Source: Bacteroidales bacterium UBA7258
GTDB taxonomy: Bacteria; Bacteroidota; Bacteroidia; Bacteroidales; UBA932
Direction: 5' to 3'
DNA: 64,000 bases
NCBI GenBank assembly: GCA_002472565.1
Contig: DKSK01000010.1
Span: 25,505-89,504 of the forward strand
In this document: one piece after another, positions 1-8,907 of the stretch
Position numbering within the stretch: position 1 is the stretch's first letter
Layout of the letters: the number at the start of each line of letters is the position of its first letter
Position numbers and translations under genes: made by a program
The notes under the pieces: generated by a model
What the model saw: only the letters and a program-made list of their open reading frames with translations
Told to the model about the DNA's origin: nothing
Databases searched by the model: none

Positions 1-66
1 TAGCTCAGGTGGTAGAGCAATGGACTGAAAATCCATGTGTCGCCGGTTCAACTCCTGCCGACACCA
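1..66 (+). tRNA. tRNA-Phe (GAA), 5' end cut by window edge
   Basis: The window opens at tRNA position 8, so the 5' acceptor strand is missing. A perfect 5-bp anticodon stem (ATGGA/TCCAT) encloses the loop CTGAAAA with anticodon GAA, which reads Phe codons. The T loop TTCAACT fits TTCRANY, although the T stem has one C-U mismatch. The 3' acceptor strand is CGACACC followed by discriminator A66. A genomically encoded CCA is not evident. Confidence 0.9.
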
Positions 67-71
67 CTTCG

Positions 72-102
72 AAAAGCCTCCGGAAAATCCGGAGGCTTTT
101 TT
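72..102 (+). terminator. Intrinsic terminator after tRNA-Phe
   Basis: A perfect 8-bp stem (GCCTCCGG/CCGGAGGC) with a 5-nt loop is flanked by A4 upstream and T6 downstream. It lies 6 nt past the tRNA and insulates parA from tRNA transcription. Confidence 0.85.
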
Positions 103-144
103 GTGCATAAAACATTCCTCGACTTTGAGGACGGGTTTCCAAAA

Positions 145-170
145 TTTGGCATGATTTTTTGCTATATTTG
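145..170 (+). promoter_or_regulatory. Bacteroidota-type promoter for parA
   Basis: TATATTTG at 163-170 is an exact TAnnTTTG -7 box. A TTTG at 145-148 could be the -33 element, but the 14-nt spacer is shorter than the usual 19-22. Transcription would start about 10 nt downstream, which favours the ATG at 194 over the one at 170. Confidence 0.55.
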
Positions 171-193
171 TGCTTTGCAGAAAAATTGAGATA

Positions 194-988
194 ATGGGAA
201 AGGTCATAGCAATCGCCAATCAGAAAGGCGGAGTCGGAAAAACGACGACAGCCATAAACCTTGCAGCCTCGCTGGCCGTGCTCGAAAAGAAGGTGCTCAT
301 CATCGATGCGGACCCCCAGGCGAACACGACTTCGGGACTCAATTTCTCCCCCGAAGATGACAGCCACAGAACCATCTACGAGGTGATGATAGGTAAGCTT
401 GACATCCATGACGCCCTGATTCAGACCGAGATGCCAGGCCTCCACATGGTCCCCTCCCACATCAACCTGGTCGGGGCAGAAATAGAGATGCTGGATTCCG
501 ACAACAGGGAATCCATTCTCAAAAAGGCCATCGCCCCCGTCCGTGACGAATATGATTTCATAGTGATTGACTGCTCCCCTTCCCTCGGCCTGATAACAGT
601 AAACAGTCTGACAGCTGCCGACAGCGTGCTTATCCCGGTCCAGCCGGAATTTTTCGCCCTCGAAGGGCTCGGAAAGCTCCTCCAGACCATCAGGCTCGTC
701 CAGAACGGTGTCAATCCGAATCTCACGATAGAAGGTTTCCTGATAACCATGTTCGACGGCCGAACCAGAGTCCACACCCAGGTCGTCAACCAGCTCCGCG
801 AGCATTTCAAGGACATGGTGTTCAGGACCATAATACAAAGGAACATTCGTCTGAGCGAAGCTCCTTCTCACGGGAAGCCTATCATCCTCTATGACGTAAT
901 GTCCAACGGAACCAACAATTACCTCAACCTCGCCAAGGAACTTCTGGAAAGGAACGGAATGGCGGTTGAAGAGAAGAAAGAAGCTTAA
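194..988 (+). CDS. parA: ParA/Soj chromosome-partitioning ATPase
   Basis: 264-residue ATPase that moves or positions ParB-bound origins on the nucleoid. It has the deviant Walker A box KGGVGKTT at residues 11-18, with the signature Lys11 of ParA/MinD ATPases, a DADPQ switch at 38-42 and a hydrophobic strand ending IDCSP near 125-129. The length fits a short Soj-type ParA without an N-terminal HTH. An in-frame ATG at 170 would add 8 residues but overlaps the -7 promoter box, so 194 is chosen. The stop (986-988) abuts the parB ATG at 989, indicating translational coupling. The order parA-parB-DUF5683-transglycosylase is common in Bacteroidota chromosomes, so I read this as the chromosomal Par system and not a plasmid one. 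Confidence 0.96.
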   Translation: MGKVIAIANQKGGVGKTTTAINLAASLAVLEKKVLIIDADPQANTTSGLNFSPEDDSHRTIYEVMIGKLDIHDALIQTEMPGLHMVPSHINLVGAEIEMLDSDNRESILKKAIAPVRDEYDFIVIDCSPSLGLITVNSLTAADSVLIPVQPEFFALEGLGKLLQTIRLVQNGVNPNLTIEGFLITMFDGRTRVHTQVVNQLREHFKDMVFRTIIQRNIRLSEAPSHGKPIILYDVMSNGTNNYLNLAKELLERNGMAVEEKKEA

Positions 989-1924
989 ATGGCAGCTAAG
1001 AAACATGAATTCGGCCTCGGGAAGGGTGTTGAAGCCCTTTTCGGAGACATGGGGAACGTCAACGATCTCCGTACTCCCGTAGGCTATATCAACAAGCACG
1101 TCGTCGACAGCACCGAGACCTCGGTGAAGGACACGGCTGACATCGTCAGGATTCCGATCGGAATGATCGAGCCTAATCCCTTCCAGCCAAGGATGTCCTT
1201 CGACCAGGACGCCCTGACCGAGCTGGCCGGCTCAATCAAGACCTTCGGGCTCATCCAGCCTATCACAGTCCGCAAGAAGGGCGACGGCAAGTACCAGATA
1301 ATAAGCGGAGAACGTAGATACAGGGCCTGCGGCCTCCTCGGCATGGACATGATCCCCGCCTACATCATGGATGCCAACGACCAAGGTATGCTCGAGATGG
1401 CTATAGTGGAGAATATCCAGAGGGAGAATCTCGACCCTATCGAAGTCGCCATGAGCTACCAGAGGCTCATCGACGAGTGCAGCCTGACCCAGGAGCAGAT
1501 GGCTTCGAGAGTCGGAAAGAAACGTGCCTCGGTCACCAACTATCTGAGGCTTCTGAAACTTCCGGCCAAGGTCCAGCATGACCTCAAAGTCGGCCTGCTG
1601 AGCGTAGGTCATGCAAAGGTTCTGCTCGGCGTCGAGGACGAGGCCCTTCAGGAGCAGCTCTGCGACCTTGTCGTAAAGAACGACCTCAGCGTCCGCCAGC
1701 TAGAAGAAAAGATCAAGGCTCTCGGCAAGGAAGGCCGGAAAGAAAAGAAGAGGCAGGATCTCCCGGAATCCTACACCAAGGTCCTCGGGCACATCGGGAA
1801 ATATTTCAAGACTGACATCAGCCTCCGCAGGTCCGACTCCGGCAAAGGGACCATGACCATACATTTCGATTCCGATGAAGAAATCGAAAAATTCCTCAGG
1901 GCGCTCGACGAAAAAGACCTTTAG
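989..1924 (+). CDS. parB: ParB/Spo0J family chromosome-partitioning protein
   Basis: 311-residue DNA-binding CTPase that loads at parS sites and stimulates ParA. The N-terminal segment has basic and aliphatic residues typical of the ParA-stimulating tail. The ParB/sulfiredoxin-like CTPase domain spans about 50-145 and contains the GERRYRA motif near residue 107. An HTH follows around 160-195 (LTQEQMASRVGKKRASVTN), with a C-terminal dimerisation region rich in charged residues. The gene starts at the base after the parA stop. I saw no convincing 16-bp parS palindrome in this window, so the binding sites probably lie elsewhere near the origin. Confidence 0.96.
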   Translation: MAAKKHEFGLGKGVEALFGDMGNVNDLRTPVGYINKHVVDSTETSVKDTADIVRIPIGMIEPNPFQPRMSFDQDALTELAGSIKTFGLIQPITVRKKGDGKYQIISGERRYRACGLLGMDMIPAYIMDANDQGMLEMAIVENIQRENLDPIEVAMSYQRLIDECSLTQEQMASRVGKKRASVTNYLRLLKLPAKVQHDLKVGLLSVGHAKVLLGVEDEALQEQLCDLVVKNDLSVRQLEEKIKALGKEGRKEKKRQDLPESYTKVLGHIGKYFKTDISLRRSDSGKGTMTIHFDSDEEIEKFLRALDEKDL

Positions 1925-1942
1925 ACAGAAAAAGACCTCCAG

Positions 1943-2857
1943 ATGAAGTCCTGCCTCAAATATTTCATACCGTTCCTGACTCTGCTCGTCCTCGCCTGGC
2001 CGCAGACCGCGCTGGCCCAGTTCAAAGAGGAGGCTTTCAGCCAGCAATACAATGACGAAAGAGACTCGACGATGAGGGACTCGACCGATGCCATGTGGAC
2101 ATGGAAAGAGTTCATGGGCGGAGTAAGGCACAAGAGCACCGAAAGAATCGGCGTTCTTTTCGCCGGCTCAACGCTTTTCGTCGGGACAGGCCAGATGTAC
2201 AACAGAGACTACTGGAAACTTCCGATAATCTATGGAGGAATCACGGCCGGAGTGGCAGGAGGAGTCTATTTCAACCGGCAGTACCAGAAGAGCGGCGTCG
2301 AGAAGGACAAGAATATGAGAAATCTCTCCATCGGCCTCGCCGCACTCTCCTACTGGGGTTCGCTCTTCGATGAAGTGGCCAACTATGACAAGGGGGTAAA
2401 GAGCCAGGCGGGCAAGGCCACGCTCTACGCCGCTCTCCTTCCTGGTCTGGGTCAGGCCTACAACCACGAATACTGGAAGATACCTATTTATTACGGCTGT
2501 CTTCTCGGTTCGACCCACTACTATCTCGTAAACAATAAGAATTATCAAAGATATCGCAGAATCTACAATGAGGCTTCCCTGAACGAGAACTATGACGGCC
2601 CTGTATCGGCCGAAACGGCTCTCTTCTACAGGAACATCTACAGGCGCTACCGGGACTATTCAATCCTCGCCATCGGGATCTCCTACCTGCTGCAGATAAT
2701 CGATGCCAACGTCTTCGCCTACATGGGCGATTTCGACCTCGACGACAACCTGAGCATGCAGATCCAGCCTGCAGTCATCGCCCCCGGGGATTGCTATGCA
2801 TCAATCGGCTCGTCAGCGCCTGCCGGCTATGGCATCAGCATCGGACTAAGATTCTGA
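1943..2857 (+). CDS. DUF5683 family secreted/membrane protein
   Basis: 304 residues of unknown biochemical function. An N-terminal signal peptide ends near residue 26 (TALAQ). Two internal copies of a motif of the form GxGQ-YN-YWK-PI-YG (near residues 86-101 and 170-187) are each followed by a hydrophobic stretch, so the domain looks like a tandem duplication with several membrane-associated helices. This matches the DUF5683 family, which in Bacteroidota commonly sits between parB and a LysM transglycosylase, as here. It starts 18 nt after parB and is probably in the same transcript. The context suggests an envelope role coordinated with chromosome segregation or cell-wall work, but that is inference. 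Confidence 0.82.
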   Translation: MKSCLKYFIPFLTLLVLAWPQTALAQFKEEAFSQQYNDERDSTMRDSTDAMWTWKEFMGGVRHKSTERIGVLFAGSTLFVGTGQMYNRDYWKLPIIYGGITAGVAGGVYFNRQYQKSGVEKDKNMRNLSIGLAALSYWGSLFDEVANYDKGVKSQAGKATLYAALLPGLGQAYNHEYWKIPIYYGCLLGSTHYYLVNNKNYQRYRRIYNEASLNENYDGPVSAETALFYRNIYRRYRDYSILAIGISYLLQIIDANVFAYMGDFDLDDNLSMQIQPAVIAPGDCYASIGSSAPAGYGISIGLRF

Positions 2858-2876
2858 CAGCCAAAGATTTAGATTC

Positions 2877-4733
2877 ATGAAGGGCTTTATAACACTAAAA
2901 TCACTCATTCTTGCGGCTCTGGCCTTGTCGCTACCCACGGGTCTCTCGGCCCAGAACAATACGAGGCAGAATAATTCGGCATGGGAAGTCAAACCTATAA
3001 CCCAGACCGCCAAGTCAAAGAAAAAACTCTACCAGGAAAACTCCAGGCTCCGCAGACAACTTGATTCTCTGAACAGGGTAATCAGCAGCTACAAGCGCAG
3101 GCACCACAAGACGGACAGCATGGCTGAGGAGATCATAGACATCTACAAGGAGAACGAAGACAAAATCGGGGCCGGGCTCAGGCCGGAAGACTACACCCCA
3201 GACGTGACTGACAGCCTGCTCAGCATCTGGTACCTCCAGAGGCAGATCCACAACTCTGATGAAGGAGAGGACTACGACATGGATTCGGTCAGATTCACCT
3301 CGAATGTCTCCGACAAGACCATGCTCAAGCGGCTGGAGAGCATGAATTCATTCATCACCCTCCCCTACAACGAGACGGTCAGAAACTATATGATCCTCTA
3401 CTCGGAGAAGATGCCGACCAAGGTCGCCCATATGATCGCCCTCGCCCAGTACTATTTTCCCATCTTCGAGGAGACCTTCAACAAATATAGTATGCCGGAG
3501 GAGCTGAAATTCATGGCGGTCATTGAGTCCGCCTTGAATTCCACGGCCGTTTCAAGGGCGGGGGCCAAGGGAATGTGGCAGTTCATGTACACTACCGCCA
3601 AGCACTATGGCCTCAAAATCAATTCCTACGTAGACGAGAGATTTGACCCCTATAAATCGGCGGACGCGGCCGCGAGGTATCTCGATGATGCCTATCGCAT
3701 CTTCGGAGACTGGAATCTGGCGATTTCCTCTTACAACTGCGGGGCCGGAAACGTCACAAAGGCCATACGCAGGGCCGGCGGAAACCAGAATTTCTGGGAC
3801 ATCTACAACTATCTTCCGCGCGAGACGAGAGGCTATGTGCCCGCCTTCGTTGGAGCCATGTACGCCTTCCACTATTACAAAGAATATGGCATAAAGCCAG
3901 ACAACGTCAGCCTGCCGGCCAAGATTGACACTTTCCAGATCCACAAGAATCTCCATTTCCAGCAGATAAGTTCCGTAATCGGAGTCCCTATGCAGACTCT
4001 CCGTGACCTGAATCCTCAGTACATCCACGACGTCATTCCGGGCAACGAGGACACCTATGTGCTCAGACTGCCATACGAGTACACTTCCAACTTCATTCAG
4101 ATGGAGGATTCAGTCTACAACTACAAGGCGGACGAACTCTTCAATCCTACGATGGTCGAAAAGATCGCCAGCGGAGCAAGCACTTCCGAACAGCGCATTG
4201 TGTACAAAGTACGCAAAGGCGACTATCTCGGGAAGATCGCATCGAAATATCATGTCACCGTCTCCCAGATCAAGAAGTGGAATAATCTCAGAAGCAACAA
4301 TTTGCGCATAGGCCAGTCGATCGTGATCTACAGGAAGGGCGCCCCGTCGGCAAAGCCTCAGACAAGTTCTTCGCCGCAGACTTCTTCGGCAGGCTCGTCA
4401 GCGGCGAAGAGCAACTCCTCATCTCAGTCCTCCTCCGCCTCCAAGACCGACTCGACGAAGGCGAAAAGCGGCGCGGACAAGGCGAAAAGTGACTCGGCGG
4501 ATTCTAAAGCCACCGCCAAGGCGCAGGCAGGCGCCTCGACAAGCGCAAGCGAGCCAGCCGCCAAGGTTCAGAGCGCCAAACCCGAATACACAGTCTACAC
4601 TGTCAAGAAGGGCGACACCCTCTACTCCATCTCAATAAAATACCCTGGAGTGTCCGCCAACGACATCATGACCTTCAACGGCATCGGCTCCTCCATCCAA
4701 CCGGGACAAAAACTAAAGATTCCGACGAAATAG
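2877..4733 (+). CDS. MltD-like membrane-bound lytic murein transglycosylase with LysM domains
   Basis: 618-residue periplasmic enzyme that cleaves the MurNAc-GlcNAc bond of peptidoglycan to give anhydro ends. A signal peptide covers residues 1-25. A coiled, charged region (about 45-90) precedes the SLT catalytic domain (about 200-320), with Glu217 in AVIESALN as the predicted catalytic acid followed by the conserved GAKGMWQFM segment. LysM1 lies at about 441-486 and LysM2 at about 570-616, joined by a Ser/Ala/Lys-rich linker. This resembles E. coli MltD in domain order. It begins 19 nt after the DUF5683 gene and ends at an intrinsic terminator, so the parA operon likely stops here. Confidence 0.93.
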   Translation: MKGFITLKSLILAALALSLPTGLSAQNNTRQNNSAWEVKPITQTAKSKKKLYQENSRLRRQLDSLNRVISSYKRRHHKTDSMAEEIIDIYKENEDKIGAGLRPEDYTPDVTDSLLSIWYLQRQIHNSDEGEDYDMDSVRFTSNVSDKTMLKRLESMNSFITLPYNETVRNYMILYSEKMPTKVAHMIALAQYYFPIFEETFNKYSMPEELKFMAVIESALNSTAVSRAGAKGMWQFMYTTAKHYGLKINSYVDERFDPYKSADAAARYLDDAYRIFGDWNLAISSYNCGAGNVTKAIRRAGGNQNFWDIYNYLPRETRGYVPAFVGAMYAFHYYKEYGIKPDNVSLPAKIDTFQIHKNLHFQQISSVIGVPMQTLRDLNPQYIHDVIPGNEDTYVLRLPYEYTSNFIQMEDSVYNYKADELFNPTMVEKIASGASTSEQRIVYKVRKGDYLGKIASKYHVTVSQIKKWNNLRSNNLRIGQSIVIYRKGAPSAKPQTSSSPQTSSAGSSAAKSNSSSQSSSASKTDSTKAKSGADKAKSDSADSKATAKAQAGASTSASEPAAKVQSAKPEYTVYTVKKGDTLYSISIKYPGVSANDIMTFNGIGSSIQPGQKLKIPTK

Positions 4734-4746
4734 CCAGAATCCGTTT

Positions 4747-6528
4747 TCAGAATTCATATTGCAGCTGAACTTTAAGCCCGGCCTTTCCGGGCTTTTTCTT
4801 TATATTCCATGGATAAGAAAGCAGCGAAGCACGAAGAGCGGCCTTCAGGACCGAAGTCCGGAATCTGTGCTTCCAGGCTCCGTAGAGAGAAAGTGAAAAG
4901 CCCCTTCCATAGCAGGCCTGAACCGTGAAATTTCCCGGCGCGTCATGTTCATAGGCATAGATGCGGTCATCCCAGCTGTCCGCGCGAAAAGCCATGAACC
5001 TTAGCCAGGCCGTCAAGGCCTCGTCCTTATAACCCGCTTCTGCATAGCCGAGCCACCCGGACTCTGCACAGCGCGCCCATTCCGCCCTGCAATTTGCAAG
5101 GAAGCGGCCTCTCACCATGCAGAGTTCAGCCCTTAGATCAGAACGGAAATTCCTTTCATAGTTACGAAGCCTCAGAGTGGCTCGGAATTTGGCCGTGAGG
5201 TCCTGCGAAAGAGGAAGAACGCCCGAGGCCAGCGCCTTGAACTGACGCCTTCCGTCAGAGTCTTTCTCAGCCCAGTCCGCCGTGAAATCAATACCGTAGC
5301 CGGAAAGACCGAGGGCGGCACCTATCTCATCTGAAGCCTTGCTCCAGGCCCTTGCCGGACCAGAACCTTCGGAGTCATAAGCTTCCGGATAATAGCGGCA
5401 GAGTGCCGAAAGTCTCACCCTCTCCCCTATCGGGACCGAAGTTCCGGCAAGAGCGGCGAAAACAGAATGGCGGAAATCCCAGACTCCCTCTCCGAAAAGG
5501 TCTATTCCCCGGAGGCAGAAGCGGGCGTCAAGCGAGGCCCTCGTGCCGTCCAGCTTCTGAAAGCTGGTGTCGGTCCGGGCGAAAAGACTTGCCGAGACCT
5601 GGCCCCTGCGCATGAACCAGGCCAGGTTTGCACCCGGAGAAAGACTTACCGGGGGCTTTTTCTTTCCTGAACCGGCGAGGTTTTCCATCCGCTTTCTGAG
5701 GCCGGGAAAGGCGGCGAAAGCCGTCAGCGTGAAATGTCCGAAGGAGATTTCACCGGCCGCTCCTCGGTGCGAGGCCTCGGAGAAAGACCAGGAAGGGGAA
5801 AGGCCGGAGGGCCTTTTCGAAAAAGAAGCCGGGTTTTGAAGTCCGTTCATGGTGAAGCCGCTCCAGAGCGAGAGGCCCTGGCCGAAACGAGTGGAATAAT
5901 CCCCGGCTATCAGAAGAGCCCGGTTCCCGTTCAAGGCCACATGGAAGGAATAGGAAGAAGGAGGAAACTTTTCCGCGTCGGCATAGACGCTTCTTGAGGC
6001 CAAGGCTGCCTGCCACCTCTCTCCCACAATGACTTTAGCCTTCAGAGAATAGCTCCACTCATCACCCTGCAGACCAGCCCTCGTCATCAGTGCACCGTCA
6101 ATCCCGGTCCTCTCTCCTACAACTCCAGGAAGTCGTGGAGAATAAAAGGAAATGAAGGGGCGGAGGGACTCGGCCATGGAAGCAAAACCGTCCACCTGCG
6201 CAAGTTCGGCCACAGACAAGATGTCTCCATGAACAGACTTATATTCCATCAAGCTTGCGACAAGATAAGCATCCAAGAGGCCGCTGGAGAGAAGAACCTG
6301 CCTTGAGGCCGTGTTGATTTTCAGGGGATGCTGAGAGAGGGCTTCATAGCGTTCGACCACCTCTTCATCCAGGCTCTCTTCATCCGCGGCCCCGGTCAAG
6401 GCCAAGATTGCCTCAATCAAATCAACCTCCTCTCCAAGCTCCGCTTCTGCCCGCTTGTCTTGCGCCCCGAGATGCGGAGAAACCATCACCAGGCTCAGCA
6501 CAAAGGCTATTTCCATCCTCAGTCTCAT
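4747..6528 (-). CDS. Secreted helix-hairpin-helix protein with predicted beta-rich (barrel-like) C-terminus
   Basis: 593 residues from the chosen start, whose n-region MRLR begins a signal peptide ending near LGAQ. An in-frame ATG at 6594 would add 22 polar residues before the signal and seems less likely. After an acidic linker comes a ComEA-like helix-hairpin-helix segment (LKINTASRQVLL, then a second repeat DILSVAELAQVDGF). The remaining 440 or so residues have alternating aromatic and small-residue strands and end in a terminal Phe (LQLQYEF), as in outer-membrane beta-barrels. Proteins with this plan are widespread and uncharacterised in Bacteroidota. The gene converges on the transglycosylase with a 13-nt gap. 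A role in DNA uptake would be speculative. Confidence 0.7.
   Translation of the reverse strand: MRLRMEIAFVLSLVMVSPHLGAQDKRAEAELGEEVDLIEAILALTGAADEESLDEEVVERYEALSQHPLKINTASRQVLLSSGLLDAYLVASLMEYKSVHGDILSVAELAQVDGFASMAESLRPFISFYSPRLPGVVGERTGIDGALMTRAGLQGDEWSYSLKAKVIVGERWQAALASRSVYADAEKFPPSSYSFHVALNGNRALLIAGDYSTRFGQGLSLWSGFTMNGLQNPASFSKRPSGLSPSWSFSEASHRGAAGEISFGHFTLTAFAAFPGLRKRMENLAGSGKKKPPVSLSPGANLAWFMRRGQVSASLFARTDTSFQKLDGTRASLDARFCLRGIDLFGEGVWDFRHSVFAALAGTSVPIGERVRLSALCRYYPEAYDSEGSGPARAWSKASDEIGAALGLSGYGIDFTADWAEKDSDGRRQFKALASGVLPLSQDLTAKFRATLRLRNYERNFRSDLRAELCMVRGRFLANCRAEWARCAESGWLGYAEAGYKDEALTAWLRFMAFRADSWDDRIYAYEHDAPGNFTVQACYGRGFSLSLYGAWKHRFRTSVLKAALRASLLSYPWNIKKKPGKAGLKVQLQYEF
4774..4800 (+). 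terminator. Terminator of the par/transglycosylase operon, inside the opposing gene
   Basis: AAGCCCGG and CCGGGCTT form an 8-bp stem with a 5-nt loop, followed by TTTCTT. It serves the + strand operon ending at 4733 but lies in the 3' coding end of the minus-strand helix-hairpin-helix gene, where it encodes a KKKPGKAGLK stretch. Confidence 0.75.
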
Positions 6529-6700
6529 CTTGATCCAGCATTTTCTTCGGCTATGTATGTCAGTCCGGTCATTTTTCGGCAAGTTAGTCTTCATGCGTCT
6601 TTCCGCTATCGGATGAAAATGAAGAAATGTTGCTTGAAGCTGTCAACATGTAAAATTTTAAATGCATTAAAATTTATTTTAATAGAATTCTGGTCGAAAA

Positions 6701-6733
6701 TTGATGCATCGGACATAGAAATTGCTAAATTTG
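6701..6733 (+). promoter_or_regulatory. Bacteroidota-type promoter for hpt-adk-obg operon
   Basis: TTG at 6701-6703 and an exact -7 box TAAATTTG at 6726-6733 are separated by 22 nt, within the usual range. The start codon of hpt is 30 nt downstream. Confidence 0.7.
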
Positions 6734-6763
6734 TGACTTAAGTCAAAAAGGACCTCCAGCATC

Positions 6764-7309
6764 ATGGAAAAAAAGATAAGGCTGTACGACAAGACGTTCA
6801 AGACTTTCATTCCGAACGCCGAAATTGAGAAAGCAATCGACAAGGTCGCCGAAAAAATCAACCGCGACTACGAGGGCTGTGATGATGTACCCGTCTTCCT
6901 CTGCATTCTTAACGGTGCCATATTGTACACTGCCGAGCTCATGAAGAGGCTCACCTTCCCTGCAGAACTGGTCTCAATGAAACTCTCTTCATATTCCGGC
7001 ACTGCTTCGACCGGGGTCGTGAAGACTGTAATGGGCATGACAGGCAGCATCAAGGGCAAGAGGGTCCTGATAATCGAAGATATTGTCGACACGGGCAACA
7101 CCATCGTGGATCTCAAGAAAATCTGCGAGGATGCCGGAGCCGGCGAAGTAAAAATCAGCACCCTGCTTTTCAAGCCTGAAGTCTACAAGAAGGACGTGAA
7201 GCTGGACTATGTCGCCATGGAGATTCCGAACGACTTCATCGTCGGTTTCGGTCTGGACTACAATGAGATAGGCCGCAATCTCCCTGACATTTATGTACTT
7301 GATGAATAA
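6764..7309 (+). CDS. hpt: Hypoxanthine phosphoribosyltransferase
   Basis: 181-residue cytosolic purine-salvage enzyme that transfers phosphoribose from PRPP to hypoxanthine or guanine. The PRPP-binding signature IEDIVDTGNTI lies near residues 104-114, and the loop LNGAILYTAELM near 48-59 corresponds to the early PPi loop. A C-terminal VGFGLDYNEIGRNLP matches the family's base-recognition segment. Length is normal. It opens a four-gene operon (hpt-adk-obg-PAP2) with short gaps (12, 10 and 4 nt) and its own promoter. Confidence 0.95.
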   Translation: MEKKIRLYDKTFKTFIPNAEIEKAIDKVAEKINRDYEGCDDVPVFLCILNGAILYTAELMKRLTFPAELVSMKLSSYSGTASTGVVKTVMGMTGSIKGKRVLIIEDIVDTGNTIVDLKKICEDAGAGEVKISTLLFKPEVYKKDVKLDYVAMEIPNDFIVGFGLDYNEIGRNLPDIYVLDE

Positions 7310-7321
7310 CAGACGAAAAAT

Positions 7322-7894
7322 ATGAAATATTACATTCTCTTCGGGCCTCCGGGAGCCGGCAAAGGCACCCAGGCCAGCGCAATGGCGGAAAGGTATAAGC
7401 TCCGTCACATCTCTACAGGCGACCTCCTCCGGAAGGAAATGGCGGCGGGAACTCCGCTCGGAAAGAAGGCCAAGTCTCTCATCGAGGCCGGATCCCTCGT
7501 TCCGGACGAGGTTGTAGAAGGCATGATTGAGAATGCTTTCGACACCATCAAGGATGTCGACGGCTTCCTTCTCGACGGTTTCCCGCGCACCACGGCCCAG
7601 GCCGAGGCACTCGACAAAATCTGCGCTTCCAAGGGCGGCGAGGTTACAGCCTGCGTATCCCTGATGATTCCAGACGAGATGATCCGCGAGCGTATCAAGC
7701 ACAGAGCGAGCATAGAAGGCCGCGCGGATGATGCCAACGACGAGACCATCACCAACAGGATCCGCACCTACCACGAGCAGACCGAGCCTCTCATCGCCTT
7801 CTACAAGAAGGCCGGCAAATACGAGGAAATCGACGGCACCAAGACAATTGACGAAGTCAGGGCCCAGATTTTCTCCGTCATGGACAAGCACTAG
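7322..7894 (+). CDS. adk: Adenylate kinase
   Basis: 190 residues catalysing ATP + AMP = 2 ADP. P-loop GPPGAGKGT at residues 8-16, AMP-site motif STGDLLR near 31-37, and LLDGFPRT near 82-89. It is the short form with a reduced LID, lacking the zinc-type four-cysteine LID, as is usual in Bacteroidota. Gene order with hpt and obg is a frequent Bacteroidales arrangement. Confidence 0.97.
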   Translation: MKYYILFGPPGAGKGTQASAMAERYKLRHISTGDLLRKEMAAGTPLGKKAKSLIEAGSLVPDEVVEGMIENAFDTIKDVDGFLLDGFPRTTAQAEALDKICASKGGEVTACVSLMIPDEMIRERIKHRASIEGRADDANDETITNRIRTYHEQTEPLIAFYKKAGKYEEIDGTKTIDEVRAQIFSVMDKH

Positions 7895-7904
7895 AGAGAG
7901 CGCG

Positions 7905-8903
7905 ATGCCTGAGTCCAACTTCATAGACTACGTTAAGATATACTGCGCCTCCGGCCACGGCGGCGCAGGTTCTGTCCACTTCAACCGCGCCAAGTATGTC
8001 CCTAAGGGCGGGCCTGACGGAGGAGACGGCGGACGGGGAGGCCACGTGATCCTGAAGGCGGACCCGCAATTCTGGACTCTCATCCATCTGAAATACCGCA
8101 AGAATGTCCGCGCTGAGAACGGCGAGAACGGCGGTGGTTCCAAGATGACAGGAAAGTCCGGGGCAGATGTCGTTCTGAAGGTGCCGGTCGGTACCGTCGT
8201 CAGAGACGGAGAAAGCGGAGATATCCTTTTCGAGATGGTCACCCCGGGAGAAGAGAGAATCCTGTGCAAGGGCGGCCGCGGAGGTCTTGGCAACGACAAT
8301 TTCAAGACTCCGACTCTCCAGACTCCTCGTTTCGCCCAGCCGGGAGAAGACGGGGAGGAAGGCTGGTTCATCTTCGAACTCAAGGTTCTGGCCGACGTCG
8401 GACTGGTAGGTTTCCCTAACGCCGGGAAGTCCACCTTCCTCGCCACGGTGACGGCCGCCAAGCCGAAAATCGCCAACTACCCCTTTACGACTCTGGAGCC
8501 TAATCTCGGCATAGTCAAGTACCACGACGAGCAGTCTTTCGTCATAGCGGACATTCCGGGAATCATCGAAGGCGCCCACGAGGGCAAGGGGCTGGGACTC
8601 AGATTCCTCCGCCACATAGAGAGGAATTCCGTCCTGCTCTTCATGGTCTCTGCCGAAGAGCCGGATATCAAGCACAGCTATGAGATCCTGCTTGACGAAC
8701 TCAAGGAGTACAATCCGGAGCTCCTCGCCAAGGACAGGGTTCTGGCAGTGACAAAATGTGACCTCATAGACGAAGAGACGAAGAAAAAGATACGCCGCTC
8801 TCTTCCCAGAAGAGTTCCCCACGCGTTGATCTCTTCAGTCACGGGAGAAGGCGTCAATGAGTTGAAAGACCTTCTCTGGAAAGAACTTAACAAGGAGATT
8901 TGA
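7905..8903 (+). CDS. obgE: GTPase Obg/CgtA
   Basis: 332-residue ribosome-associated GTPase involved in 50S maturation and stress signalling. The ATG at 7905 is chosen because residue 2 onward (PESNFIDYVKIY) is the conserved Obg N-terminus. The frame stays open upstream across adk, but that part is shadow sequence. Glycine-rich Obg fold about 1-158 (GGPDGGDGGRGGHV), then G1 GFPNAGKST, G3 DIPGIIEGA, G4 TKCDLI and G5 SSVTGEG. It ends without the C-terminal OCT domain, so this is the short form. Confidence 0.95.
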   Translation: MPESNFIDYVKIYCASGHGGAGSVHFNRAKYVPKGGPDGGDGGRGGHVILKADPQFWTLIHLKYRKNVRAENGENGGGSKMTGKSGADVVLKVPVGTVVRDGESGDILFEMVTPGEERILCKGGRGGLGNDNFKTPTLQTPRFAQPGEDGEEGWFIFELKVLADVGLVGFPNAGKSTFLATVTAAKPKIANYPFTTLEPNLGIVKYHDEQSFVIADIPGIIEGAHEGKGLGLRFLRHIERNSVLLFMVSAEEPDIKHSYEILLDELKEYNPELLAKDRVLAVTKCDLIDEETKKKIRRSLPRRVPHALISSVTGEGVNELKDLLWKELNKEI

Positions 8904-8907
8904 ATAG

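Noticed and set aside
146..162. Sigma-54-like TGGC...TGC upstream of parA
   Set aside because: The GG-to-GC spacing is one base too long, and a primary-sigma box fits better.
170..193. Upstream ATG for parA at 170
   Set aside because: It overlaps the -7 promoter box, and the conserved ParA N-terminus begins at the ATG at 194.
5..1099. Long open frame on the minus strand opposite parA
   Set aside because: It is the antisense shadow of a strongly conserved ParA reading frame and also runs through the terminator and tRNA; no family resemblance.
7728..7904. N-terminal extension of Obg overlapping adk
   Set aside because: The frame is only open by chance within adk; the conserved Obg start is at 7905.
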